A stretch of 64,000 nucleotides of DNA from Pseudomonas fluorescens (GTDB taxonomy: Bacteria; Pseudomonadota; Gammaproteobacteria; Pseudomonadales; Pseudomonadaceae), in assembly GCF_000802965.1 (NCBI RefSeq), contig NZ_JSAK01000043.1, positions 1 through 64,000 of the forward strand. The letters run 5' to 3'. Numbering within the stretch: the stretch's first letter is position 1; every line of letters begins with the position of its first letter. A model generated the notes under the pieces. That model saw nothing but the letters and a program-made list of their open reading frames with translations, searched no databases and was not told the origin of the DNA. The position numbers and the translations under genes were made by a program. This document shows, piece after piece, positions 1 to 8,169 of the stretch.

Positions 1-17
1 GCAAGCCGGCTCCTACA
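1..17. repeat. REP element, partial at window edge
   Basis: GCAAGCCGGCTCCTACA matches the right arm of the REP palindromes seen elsewhere in this window (for example 6571-6586). The left arm lies outside the window. Confidence 0.6.
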
Positions 18-66
18 CAAATAGGGCGCTCAAGTGATCGAGCCGCCGTGGCTCCAGCCTGATCGA

Positions 67-321
67 CTAGCGATCTGGCAGGGTGATATTGAGTTCCAGA
101 ATCGAGCAGCTGCCCTGGCTTTCCAGTGCGACATGCACGTCATCGGACCCGATATTGACGTACTTGCGAATCACCTCGACCAGTTCCTTCTGCAAGGCTG
201 GCAGGTAGTCCGGGGTGCTGCGTTGGCCGCGTTCGTGCGCCACGATGATCTGTAGACGCTCTTTCGCTACCGACGCGGTGCTTTGCTTTTTGTTGGCACG
301 AAAGAAGTCAAAAAGGTTCAT
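67..321 (-). CDS. minE: Cell division topological specificity factor MinE
   Basis: 84 aa, the usual MinE length. The N-terminal part (about residues 1-31, beginning MNLFDFF) corresponds to the membrane- and MinD-contacting segment, and the rest is the topological specificity domain. MinE stimulates the MinD ATPase and drives the pole-to-pole oscillation that keeps Z-rings at midcell. It starts 3 bp after the minD stop, with a GGAGG inside the end of minD, so it is translated from the minCDE transcript. Very secure by sequence and position. Confidence 0.97.
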   Translation of the reverse strand: MNLFDFFRANKKQSTASVAKERLQIIVAHERGQRSTPDYLPALQKELVEVIRKYVNIGSDDVHVALESQGSCSILELNITLPDR

Positions 322-324
322 TGC

Positions 325-1137
325 TTAGTTGCCTCCAAACAGGCGCTCGAAGAATCCCTTCTTCTGTACATCGAGGAAACGATGTTCCACGGTTTTGCCC
401 AACAGGCGGTCTACGGTATCGCTGTAGGCCTGGCCGGCATCGCTCTGGTCGTCGAGAATCACCGGAACGCCCTGGTTGGATGCCTTGAGCACCGCCTGGG
501 ATTCAGGGATCACGCCGAGCAGGGCCACCGAGAGGATTTCCTTGACGTCTTCCACGCCGAGCATTTCGCCTTTGCTCACACGTTCAGGGTGGTAACGGGT
601 AATCAGCAGGTGTTCCTTGATCGGGTCTTCGCCGCGTTCGGCGCGACGGGACTTGCTGGCCAGCAGGCCGAGCATGCGGTCCGAGTCACGTACCGAGGAG
701 ACTTCCGGGTTGGTCACGACGATCGCTTCGTCAGCGAAGTACATGGCCAGGTGGGCGCCTTTCTCGATGCCGGCCGGGGAGTCGCAGACCACGAACTCAA
801 AGTCTTCCTTGAGTTGCATGAGGACTTTTTCCACGCCTTCGACGGTCAGCGCGTCTTTGTCGCGGGTCTGGCTGGCGGCCAGTACGTAAAGGTTTTCCAG
901 GCGTTTGTCTTTGATCAGGGCCTGTTGCAGGTTGGCTTCGCCGTTCACCACGTTGACGAAGTCATACACCACGCGGCGCTCGCAACCCATGATCAGGTCG
1001 AGGTTACGCAAACCGACGTCGAAGTCGACGATAACTGTTTTGTGGCCGCGCAGAGCGAGGCCGGTACCGATAGCGGCGCTGGTGGTGGTCTTACCCACAC
1101 CACCCTTGCCGGATGTAACCACGAGAATCTTGGCCAA
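325..1137 (-). CDS. minD: Septum site-determining ATPase MinD
   Basis: 270 aa ParA/MinD-family ATPase. A deviant Walker A (GKGGVGKTTTS) lies at residues 10-20. The C-terminal amphipathic helix (about the last 12 residues, FFERLF) anchors the ATP-bound dimer to the inner membrane. It recruits MinC to block FtsZ assembly away from midcell and is released by MinE. It is the middle gene of minC-minD-minE on the minus strand, with about 200 bp separating it from minC and only 3 bp from minE. Confidence 0.98.
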   Translation of the reverse strand: MAKILVVTSGKGGVGKTTTSAAIGTGLALRGHKTVIVDFDVGLRNLDLIMGCERRVVYDFVNVVNGEANLQQALIKDKRLENLYVLAASQTRDKDALTVEGVEKVLMQLKEDFEFVVCDSPAGIEKGAHLAMYFADEAIVVTNPEVSSVRDSDRMLGLLASKSRRAERGEDPIKEHLLITRYHPERVSKGEMLGVEDVKEILSVALLGVIPESQAVLKASNQGVPVILDDQSDAGQAYSDTVDRLLGKTVEHRFLDVQKKGFFERLFGGN

Positions 1138-1337
1138 GGTGTTTCACCCCTAAGGAAAAAGGACTTTTAGCCCCTGAAAAACATCTCTTGAAAACTACTG
1201 CAGTTGGACAGCCTTGGCTGGAATTTGGCCGCAGACGGCGTTTACCCCCGGTAAACACTGTTTGTAGCCTTTTTCCTACTTCGTTTGAGCCGTTTTCGCT
1301 ACGTTTTAGAGATGCTTGGAAAATGCGGCAGTATCCG

Positions 1338-2075
1338 TTAAAGCCGAATGATGTTCAACACATCGCCCGACAGGCTGACCTGCACGCCCGAACCCCACAA
1401 AGGATCGCGGCGCAGATCTTCGGAAACCTTGTAATGCCCGGCGATGGAGACCAGTTCAGCGCTCATTTGCTGACAGAAAATCCTGGCTTTCGTGTCGCCT
1501 TTGACCCCGGCCAACACACGACCACGCATCGGGCCGTATACATGGATGTTGCCATCGGCGAGAAGTTCCGCCCCCGGGCTGACCGAGGAGATCACCACCA
1601 GATCGCTGCCTTGGGCATAAATCTGCTGGCCACCCCGTACTGGCGACGTGATGATTTTCGTCGGTTTGATCGTTGGCTCCGGTGGTTTTTCCGGTTTTTT
1701 CGCCACGACCCCTTCGTTCAGGTCCAGCGGGCGTTCACGGGCGCCGGACGGTGGCAGCACCGGCAGGTCGACCGCGATGGCAGCAGCAATGTCTTCGATG
1801 CGGCTGGCACGGATCGCCAGGGTGCGCAGGCCATGCTGGCGGCACACACGCATCAGGCCCGGCAAATCGACGGCACCTTCATTGGCTGGAAGTTTATCCA
1901 GGGCCAGTACCAGCGGCGCATTGCTGAAAAAGCCAGGCGCCTGGGCGACCTTGGCGGCCAGTTGCCGATCGAGACCCTCGAGGTCGTTACGGGCCAGTTC
2001 CAGCACCGTAATGGCGAGCATACTGCCCTTCAACTGGAACACGGGATCTTGGTCTAGCGGTTCGGTTTGGCTCAT
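1338..2075 (-). CDS. minC: Septum site-determining protein MinC
   Basis: 245 aa from the ATG at 2075 (MSQTEP). An in-frame ATG 8 codons upstream (2099) is possible but lacks family resemblance. The N-terminal half inhibits FtsZ polymerisation. A proline-rich linker (about residues 110-135) leads into the right-handed beta-helix domain that binds MinD, recognisable from its glycine-rich repeats and the PMRGRV segment. It is the first gene of the min cluster and is transcribed away from the lpxL-type gene at 2194, so the 118 bp between them should hold both promoters. Confidence 0.95.
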   Translation of the reverse strand: MSQTEPLDQDPVFQLKGSMLAITVLELARNDLEGLDRQLAAKVAQAPGFFSNAPLVLALDKLPANEGAVDLPGLMRVCRQHGLRTLAIRASRIEDIAAAIAVDLPVLPPSGARERPLDLNEGVVAKKPEKPPEPTIKPTKIITSPVRGGQQIYAQGSDLVVISSVSPGAELLADGNIHVYGPMRGRVLAGVKGDTKARIFCQQMSAELVSIAGHYKVSEDLRRDPLWGSGVQVSLSGDVLNIIRL

Positions 2076-2193
2076 GGTCGGCATACAACGACTTGTCACT
2101 AAAAGTGCCGAGACTTATAACGAGAACGCCCTCGGGCCGCAAGCCGGGTCGAACGATGTAGAATGCGCGGCCATTGTCTTTACGGAACTGTTA

Positions 2194-3126
2194 ATGGATC
2201 GCCCGCGTTTTCGAACAGCATTTCTCTCTCCACGTTTCTGGCCGCTGTGGTGTGGCCTGGGGCTGTTGTGGCTGATTGTGCAGTTGCCATACCCGGCATT
2301 GCTGTGGATCGGTCGTGTTCTGGGCGCCTTGATGTATCGGGCGGCGGGCGACCGACGGCGCATTGCCAAGCGCAATCTGGAACTGTGTTTCCCGGAAAAG
2401 TCCGCTGCCGAGCGCAAGCGCCTGCTCAAGGAAAACTTTGCCTCCACCGGCATTGCCTTCTTCGAAATGGCAATGAGTTGGTGGTGGTCCCGCGAGCGTC
2501 TGGCGAAGCTGGCCCATATCGAAGGGCTGGAGTATTTGCAGCAGGCCCAGCGCGAAGGCAAAGGCGTGATCCTGATGGCCGTGCATTTCACCACGCTGGA
2601 AATCGGCGCGGCGTTGCTGGGACAGCAGCACACCATCGATGGCATGTACCGCGAACACAAAAATCCGTTGTTCGATTACGTCCAGCGCCAGGGGCGCGAG
2701 CGCCATAACCTCGACTCGCTGGCGGTGGAGCGTGAAGACGTACGCGGCATGCTCAAATTGCTGCGCGCAGGCCGGGCGATCTGGTACGCACCGGATCAGG
2801 ACTACGGCGCCAAGCAAAGTATCTTCGTGCCGCTGTTCGGCATTCAGGCCGCGACCGTCACCGCCACCAGCAAGTTTGCACGGCTGGGCAAGGCGTTGGT
2901 GGTGCCGTTCACCCAGGAGCGACTGGCTGACGGCAGTGGTTATCGCCTGGTGATCCATGCGCCGCTCGAAGGTTTCCCCGGGGAAACCGAAGAAGCCGAC
3001 TGCCTGCGCATCAACCAGTGGATCGAGGGCGTCCTGCGCGACTGCCCGGAGCAATACCTCTGGGCGCATCGCCGCTTCAAGAGCCGTCCACCCGGCGAGC
3101 CCAAGCTGTACGCAAAACGCGGTTGA
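2194..3126 (+). CDS. lpxL: Lipid A biosynthesis lauroyl acyltransferase (LpxL/HtrB family)
   Basis: 310 aa from the ATG at 2194. The frame is open further upstream but overlaps minC antisense. One hydrophobic N-terminal segment (about residues 12-45) anchors it to the inner membrane. The family HX4(D/E) acyltransferase motif is visible as HFTTLE, followed by GMYREHKNP. It transfers a secondary acyl chain from acyl-ACP to the Kdo2-lipid IVA precursor. It stands alone between minC and a patatin gene, with a REP pair after its stop. Family certain. Lauroyl specificity is inferred from the overall match. Confidence 0.9.
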   Translation: MDRPRFRTAFLSPRFWPLWCGLGLLWLIVQLPYPALLWIGRVLGALMYRAAGDRRRIAKRNLELCFPEKSAAERKRLLKENFASTGIAFFEMAMSWWWSRERLAKLAHIEGLEYLQQAQREGKGVILMAVHFTTLEIGAALLGQQHTIDGMYREHKNPLFDYVQRQGRERHNLDSLAVEREDVRGMLKLLRAGRAIWYAPDQDYGAKQSIFVPLFGIQAATVTATSKFARLGKALVVPFTQERLADGSGYRLVIHAPLEGFPGETEEADCLRINQWIEGVLRDCPEQYLWAHRRFKSRPPGEPKLYAKRG

Positions 3127-3136
3127 TCCACTATCC

Positions 3137-3223
3137 CTGTAGGAGCGAGCCTGCTCGCGAAAAAACTGAGAGCGCCGTGGGGTGTCAGACTCCCGCCGTT
3201 CCGGAGCCGGCTCGCTTCTACAG
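3137..3223. repeat. REPIN (paired REP palindromes)
   Basis: CTGTAGGAGCGAGCCTGCTCGCGA and an inverted divergent copy ending GAGCCGGCTCGCTTCTACAG flank about 40 bp of unrelated sequence. It fills the gap between the lpxL-type gene and the patatin gene. Confidence 0.8.
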
Positions 3224-3257
3224 TTGATATCCCACCAAGCACCATGGAGCGTTGCGC

Positions 3258-4412
3258 ATGAGTCCAGGCGAACCGGTTACAGGGTTGATTCTTTCCGGCG
3301 GCGGGGCTCGGGCGGCTTATCAAGTCGGTGTGCTGGCGGCGATTGCCGAGTTGCTGCCGTTGGGCGCGGACAACCCTTTTCCGGTGATTGTCGGCACTTC
3401 CGCCGGGGCGATCAATGCGGTCAGCCTGGCCAGCGGGGCGATGGATTTTCGCGCGGCGATCGAGCGGTTGACCGCATTCTGGCAAGGCTTTCGCAGTCAT
3501 CTGGTGTTGCGCAGCGACTGGCCGGGCGTGATCAGCCAGGCCACTCGGTTTGTCAGTCACAGTTTGCTGGGCCTTGGCGCGCAGGTCCCGGTGGCGCTGC
3601 TCAACAGCTCGCCCCTGCGCGATCTGCTCGTCGACAAATTACAGATGAACGGTATCGCCGAGGCCATCGCGCATAGGCAGTTGCACGCAGTAGCCGTGAC
3701 GGCCTTCGGCTATGAGTCCGGTCAGGCCGTCACCTTTTATCAGGGTGGCGGCACCATCGACGCCTGGCTGCGTCATCGGCGGATCGGCATTCCCACACAA
3801 TTGTCTGTCGACCATTTGCTCGCCAGTTCGGCGATTCCATTACTGTTCGCGCCGGTGAAAATCGGCGAAGAGTATTTCGGCGACGGCGCGGTGCGCCAAT
3901 CGGCACCGATCAGCCCAGCGTTGCACTTGGGCGCCAGTCGAGTGCTGGTGGTAGGCGTCAGCGGCAACCCTCGCGGCGTTGATCCCGAGCAGCCGCTGCA
4001 ACGCGCTTACACCGGGCAACAACCGACCCTGGCGCAGATTGGCGGGCACATGCTCAACAGTACGTTCATTGACAGTCTGGAAAGCGATATCGAGTTGCTG
4101 CAGCGGTTGAATCAGTTCAGTCAGCTTATGCCCGACGGTACACCGACCCGCGCGCTGGGCGTGGCGCCTGTGGAGGTTTTGGTGATTTCGCCGAGTCAGC
4201 CAATCGACGAGATTGCCGCGCGTCATCGCCAGGAGTTGCCGGCAGCGCTGCGTCTGTTTTTGCGTGGGCCGGGGGCGACCAAGACCAGCGGGGCGGGGGT
4301 GTTGAGTTACTTGCTGTTTGAGGCGGGGTATTGCAGCGAACTGATTGATTTGGGGCGGCGGGATGCGTTGGCCAAGAAGGAAGAGTTGAGTCGGTTTTTG
4401 GGGTTGCCATAA
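3258..4412 (+). CDS. Patatin-like phospholipase
   Basis: 384 aa. The patatin catalytic core is complete: the glycine-rich oxyanion loop (GGGARAAYQVG, near residue 14), the nucleophile elbow GTSAG, and the catalytic aspartate in DGA (GDGAVRQ). The predicted activity is hydrolysis of acyl ester bonds of phospholipids. No signal peptide is evident, so it is probably cytoplasmic or peripherally membrane-bound. The ATG at 3258 is chosen because GGAG lies 9 nt upstream; the TTG at 3252 is too close to it. A long C-terminal region of about 150 residues after the DGA has no motif I recognise. Confidence 0.9.
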   Translation: MSPGEPVTGLILSGGGARAAYQVGVLAAIAELLPLGADNPFPVIVGTSAGAINAVSLASGAMDFRAAIERLTAFWQGFRSHLVLRSDWPGVISQATRFVSHSLLGLGAQVPVALLNSSPLRDLLVDKLQMNGIAEAIAHRQLHAVAVTAFGYESGQAVTFYQGGGTIDAWLRHRRIGIPTQLSVDHLLASSAIPLLFAPVKIGEEYFGDGAVRQSAPISPALHLGASRVLVVGVSGNPRGVDPEQPLQRAYTGQQPTLAQIGGHMLNSTFIDSLESDIELLQRLNQFSQLMPDGTPTRALGVAPVEVLVISPSQPIDEIAARHRQELPAALRLFLRGPGATKTSGAGVLSYLLFEAGYCSELIDLGRRDALAKKEELSRFLGLP

Positions 4413-4414
4413 AT

Positions 4415-4493
4415 CAAAAGATCGCAGCCTTCGGCAGCTCCTACAGAGGGAACGCATTCCAATGTAGGAGCTGGCGAAGCCTGCGATCTTTTG
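4415..4493. repeat. REP-like inverted repeat, possible bidirectional terminator
   Basis: Perfect 13-bp ends CAAAAGATCGCAG and CTGCGATCTTTTG enclose inner arms CAGCTCCTAC and GTAGGAGCTG. It lies between the convergent patatin gene and the Tsx-like gene, and the T-rich tail suits transcription termination. The same class occurs at 28001-28074 and 35882-35916. Confidence 0.8.
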
Positions 4494-4501
4494 TCTTTAA
4501 A

Positions 4502-5287
4502 TCAGAAGTGAACCTTGACCAGGAAGCTGGTCACGCTCTGATCGGTCTTGAAGCCCTGGCTGTCTTCGATACCGTATTTGTTTTTCCAGTAGTCATACTC
4601 GACACCGACGTACAGCTGTTTGGCACCCAGATTCAACGCCTTGCCGAGGTCGTATTTGACCTGTGGGTTGAAGTGCAGGTTGGCGTGGTATTCGCCTTTG
4701 TCGTTGACGTCGTTGTCGACCACCCAGTCCATGAAACCGTCGATCAGCACGTCCGAGTCGCCCACCGGAATGGTGTAGGACCAGACCGGCGTGACCTGCC
4801 AGATGTTGTCGCCCGGACGGTCGCCTTCGGTGTGGCGGTTGTAGAAGTTCAGCTGGAAGTAGTCGAAGCCCGGGATGGCCAGGTCAAAGCCCGGACCGAT
4901 CAGGTAGGACTCGGTATCGTTTTCACCGAACTCGTACGTCATGGCCAGCAAGACGTCCTTGATCGGGCCGAATTCCAGCTTCTGATCGAAGATCTTGTTG
5001 AACGACAGGCGCGGGCTGAGCTCGCCGTAGTGGGTGTTCTCACCCGCGGAGGCGTCTTCCTTGCCGTTGTAGTAGATCTTGTCGATGAAGAAGAAGTTGT
5101 CGCCGTATTTCCAGCCGTCGGCGTGTTCGAAGGTCACCGTTTGCTGAATGCGCGGGTTGACCTGGAAGTCCTTGCCATAGAGGTAGGTCAGGCTGTTGTT
5201 CTGCCATTGCAGCAAGTCGCCGGCCATGGCCTGACCCCCCGCCAGCATTGATCCCGCCAGCATCAGGCTAGTGCACGTACGTTTCAT
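4502..5287 (-). CDS. Tsx-like nucleoside-specific outer-membrane channel, copy 1
   Basis: 261 aa from the ATG at 5287, which has GGGAG 8 nt upstream; an in-frame start 10 codons earlier lacks this. A signal peptide ends AMA (about residue 22). The mature part is a series of short amphipathic beta strands ending in phenylalanine (KVHF), typical of outer-membrane barrels. It resembles the OmpK/Tsx family that passes nucleosides. A second paralogue of the same length lies upstream, and the following genes degrade urate, so uptake of purine compounds is likely. Exact substrate unknown. Confidence 0.85.
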   Translation of the reverse strand: MKRTCTSLMLAGSMLAGGQAMAGDLLQWQNNSLTYLYGKDFQVNPRIQQTVTFEHADGWKYGDNFFFIDKIYYNGKEDASAGENTHYGELSPRLSFNKIFDQKLEFGPIKDVLLAMTYEFGENDTESYLIGPGFDLAIPGFDYFQLNFYNRHTEGDRPGDNIWQVTPVWSYTIPVGDSDVLIDGFMDWVVDNDVNDKGEYHANLHFNPQVKYDLGKALNLGAKQLYVGVEYDYWKNKYGIEDSQGFKTDQSVTSFLVKVHF

Positions 5288-5663
5288 TCGGTTGCTCCCA
5301 AAAAGTAGTGGTTTCACGTTATTTTTTTAAGGTCGACGCTCTGGTGTGGCGCCTTTTTCTGTATCTGTAAAAAATCCATCCAATCGGTCAGCTTTCATGC
5401 TGTTAGCAAAAGCTGCGCCAAGGCATTCGAAAAACACAAAAACTCCCGCTCGGCTGCTCAAAAACAGTCGATTGAGAGTGGGTTGGGGATGCCTTGGTAC
5501 CGTCCAGAGCCGGGATAAGTTGGCTTTCTGGTCAGGAATTAAATCCGGGCTTTTTTTTAAAGTGGATTCAGGCGGCCGCGGAGAATACTGACTCCTCGGC
5601 CAGGTCTCAAGTGCCCCGCAACAGCGCACCGACGACAGGTTTGGGGCACGGTTGCGGGTCATC
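5288..5663. other. Intergenic gap between the two Tsx-like genes
   Basis: 376 bp without a convincing gene. Arms GTGCCCC (5611-5617) and GGGGCAC (5645-5651), 27 nt apart, could form a weak terminator for the upstream copy, and the rest should hold the promoter of copy 1. A run of eight T at 5552-5559 is on the plus strand and does not fit a minus-strand terminator. No REP pair is present here, unlike the neighbouring gaps. Confidence 0.5.
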
Positions 5664-6449
5664 TTAGAAATGCACCTTTACCAGCAGGCTGGTGGTGTTT
5701 TCATTGGTGTCGAGGTTGCCGTTGTTTTCGATGCCGTATTTGTCTTTCCAGTAGCTGTACTCGGCGCCGACATACACCTGTTTTTCGCGCCAGCCGAGGG
5801 CTTTGCCCAGGTCGTACTTGATCTGCGGGTTGAAGTGGAGGTTGGCGTGATAGGTGCCGTGGGAATTCTGGTCGTTGTCCACGACCCAGTCGATGTAGCC
5901 GTCGATCAACAGGCTCGAATTACCCAGTGGCACGGTGTAGGACCAGGCCGGCGTGATCTGCCAGACATCGTCGCCGGGACGCGAGCCTTCGGTCTGGCGG
6001 TTATAGAAGTTCAAGGTGAAATAGTTGAAACCCGGCACCGCGAGGTCGAAGCCGGGGCCGATGAGGTAGGCCTCGGTGTCGTCTTCGCCATTCTCGTAGG
6101 TCATGGCCAGCAACACGTCTTTGATCGGGCCGAATTCGAAACGGCGGTCGAGGATCTTGCCCAGGGAGAGGCGCGGACTGAACTCGCCGTAGTAGGCGTG
6201 AACGCCTTTATTGCGGTCTTTCTCGCCGTTGTAGTAAGTGCTGTCGATGAACATGAAGTTGTCACCGTACTTCCAGCGGTCGGCGTGCTCGAAGGTCACC
6301 GTCTGCTGGATCGACGGGTTGACCGCGAAATCCTTGCCATACAGATAGCTCAGGCTGTTGGTCTGCCACAGCAGTAAATCGCCGGCCATGGCTTGAGTAG
6401 CCGCCAGAAGTCCACCGCCCAACAGCATGCTGGTTTGTTTCCGAATCAT
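5664..6449 (-). CDS. Tsx-like nucleoside-specific outer-membrane channel, copy 2
   Basis: 261 aa, the same length as copy 1 and alike along the whole chain by eye, including the N-terminal GDLL.W..NSL block, FGPIKDVLLAMTYE, and the KVHF end. The signal peptide ends AMA. The ATG has GAGGGAGCAACAG just upstream, almost the same leader as copy 1, which supports a recent tandem duplication that included the ribosome binding site. Predicted trimeric or monomeric barrel for nucleoside-type solutes, next to a purine permease gene. The functional difference between the copies is unknown. Confidence 0.85.
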   Translation of the reverse strand: MIRKQTSMLLGGGLLAATQAMAGDLLLWQTNSLSYLYGKDFAVNPSIQQTVTFEHADRWKYGDNFMFIDSTYYNGEKDRNKGVHAYYGEFSPRLSLGKILDRRFEFGPIKDVLLAMTYENGEDDTEAYLIGPGFDLAVPGFNYFTLNFYNRQTEGSRPGDDVWQITPAWSYTVPLGNSSLLIDGYIDWVVDNDQNSHGTYHANLHFNPQIKYDLGKALGWREKQVYVGAEYSYWKDKYGIENNGNLDTNENTTSLLVKVHF

Positions 6450-6500
6450 CTGTTGCTCCCTCTGTTTTTTATTTTTTCAAGGCGCAGGCAACCCCACCCG

Positions 6501-6586
6501 TGTAGGAGCCGGCTTGCTGGCGAAGAGGCCAGAACATCCAACATGGACGTCGTCTGGCACACCGCCTTCGCCAGCCGGCTCCTACA
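6501..6586. repeat. REPIN
   Basis: TGTAGGAGCCGGCTTGCTGGCGAAG and the inverted copy CTTCGCCAGCCGGCTCCTACA flank a unique core. Located between the NCS2 permease stop and the start of Tsx-like copy 2. Confidence 0.85.
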
Positions 6587-6602
6587 AGGGTTTCGTTCTG
6601 TC

Positions 6603-7961
6603 TTAGTGCGAGTGGGCTTGGCAGTCGTTGATGGCCGCGCGTTCGGCGCCACCGAGGATGTTGAACAGCAGGTTCAAGGTCAGCGCACTGAGCGTGGCCA
6701 TGGCGATGCCGCTGTGGGTGATCGGGCTCATCCACAAGGGCAGGTGGGCGAAAAATTCCGGGCGTACCACCGGGATCAGGCCCATGCCGATGCTCACCGC
6801 CACCAGCAACTGGTTGCGACGGTCACCGATGTCGGCTTCCTGCAGAATCTTGATCCCGGTGGCGGCGACCATGCCGAACATCGCAATGGCTGCGCCGCCG
6901 AGTACCGCTGGCGGAATCGAAGCCACCAGGAACGCGGCTTTCGGCAGCAGGCTCAGGACGATCAGCAACCCGCCGGCAACGATGGTCACCGAGCGGCAGC
7001 GAACGCCGGTCATCTGTACCAGGCCGATGTTCTGCGCGAAGGAGGAGTGGGTGAAGGTGTTGAAGAACCCGGCGAAGAACGAAGCGCCGGCATCACACAG
7101 CAAGCCGCGACGCAGCATCCGTGGGCAGACTTCCTGGCCGGTAATTTTGCCCAGCGCCAGGAACATCCCGGTGGACTCGACGAAGATGATCACCACCACC
7201 AGGCACATCGACAGAATCGGCGCGAGTTCGAATTTCGGCATGCCGAAATGCAGCGGCGTGACGAATTGCAGCCATGGCGCCTGGGCCATGCCGCTGAGGT
7301 CGACCATGCCCAGCACGCCGCACAGCACATAGCCCAGGCACATGCCGATCAGCACGGAAATGTTGACCCAGAAACCGCGCATGAAGCGATGCACCAGCAA
7401 GATGGTGCCCAGCACCAGCGCGGCGATGGTCAGGTAAATCGGTGAGCCGAATTGAGTGGCATCTGCTCCTCCGCCAGCCCAGTTCACGGCTACGGGGAAC
7501 AACGACAAACCGATCGAGGTGATGACCGTGCCGGTCACCAGAGGCGGGAAGAAGCGCACGACTTTGGACATGAACGGCGCGATGAGCATGCCGAAGAACC
7601 CGGCGGCTATCGTTGCGCCGAAGATCCCTTGCAGACCGATACCCGGCATGCCGGCCATGGCGACCATGCTGCCGACGGCGGCGAAACTGGCGCCCATCAT
7701 CACCGGCATGCGGATGCCCATGGGGCCGATACCGAGGGATTGGACGATGGTGGCGATGCCGGCGACCAGCAGGTCGGCGTTGATCAGGAAGGCGATTTCT
7801 TCACGACTCAGGCCAGCGGCCTGTCCGATGATCAGCGGCACCGCGATGGCACCACCGTACATCAGCAGAACATGTTGCAAACCGACCAGGATCAGTTGCA
7901 AAAGGGGCAAACGCTGAATGGCGGGTGCGTCGGGGATGCGTGCTGGGGAGAGCTCGGACAT
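6603..7961 (-). CDS. NCS2-family purine permease, probable urate/xanthine:H+ symporter
   Basis: 452 aa with about 12-14 hydrophobic segments. The NCS2 signature region ESTGMFLALGKITGQE and the SSFAQNIGLVQMTGV segment, which hold conserved substrate-binding residues in this family, are clear. Position directly after puuD and the other urate genes argues for uptake of urate or xanthine into the cytoplasm, as in UacT/XanP/UapA relatives. The cytosine, uracil or guanine branches of the superfamily fit less well. A 208-bp gap with a REP pair separates it from puuD, so it may have its own promoter. Confidence 0.88.
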   Translation of the reverse strand: MSELSPARIPDAPAIQRLPLLQLILVGLQHVLLMYGGAIAVPLIIGQAAGLSREEIAFLINADLLVAGIATIVQSLGIGPMGIRMPVMMGASFAAVGSMVAMAGMPGIGLQGIFGATIAAGFFGMLIAPFMSKVVRFFPPLVTGTVITSIGLSLFPVAVNWAGGGADATQFGSPIYLTIAALVLGTILLVHRFMRGFWVNISVLIGMCLGYVLCGVLGMVDLSGMAQAPWLQFVTPLHFGMPKFELAPILSMCLVVVIIFVESTGMFLALGKITGQEVCPRMLRRGLLCDAGASFFAGFFNTFTHSSFAQNIGLVQMTGVRCRSVTIVAGGLLIVLSLLPKAAFLVASIPPAVLGGAAIAMFGMVAATGIKILQEADIGDRRNQLLVAVSIGMGLIPVVRPEFFAHLPLWMSPITHSGIAMATLSALTLNLLFNILGGAERAAINDCQAHSH

Positions 7962-8039
7962 GCAACACCTCGGATCTTTTTTATTCTTGTGATTTACAGC
8001 TGCATTGCTGCTGGCAGCTGTATTCGAAACAGGTGGATC

Positions 8040-8145
8040 TGTGGCGAGGGAGCTTGCTCCCGCTGGGGCGCGAAGCGGCCCTGCTCTTTACTTGAAGAGC
8101 AAGGGCCTGCTGCGCAGTCCAGCGGGAGCAAGCTCCCTCGCCACA
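8040..8145. repeat. REPIN, GTGGCGAGGGAGCTTGCTCCC class
   Basis: Near-perfect inverted copies at 8040-8066 and 8119-8145 (TGTGGCGAGGGAGC against GCTCCCTCGCCACA) with a GC-rich core that also contains a hairpin. Located between puuD and the NCS2 permease gene. The same class recurs at 31182-31297. Confidence 0.85.
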
Positions 8146-8169
8146 AAAGCCCATGGGCTTTTGTGTTGC

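Noticed and set aside
5345..5600. Short open frames between the two Tsx-like genes
   Set aside because: Start codons lack ribosome binding sites, and the proteins have no motif or typical codon use. Treated as non-coding.
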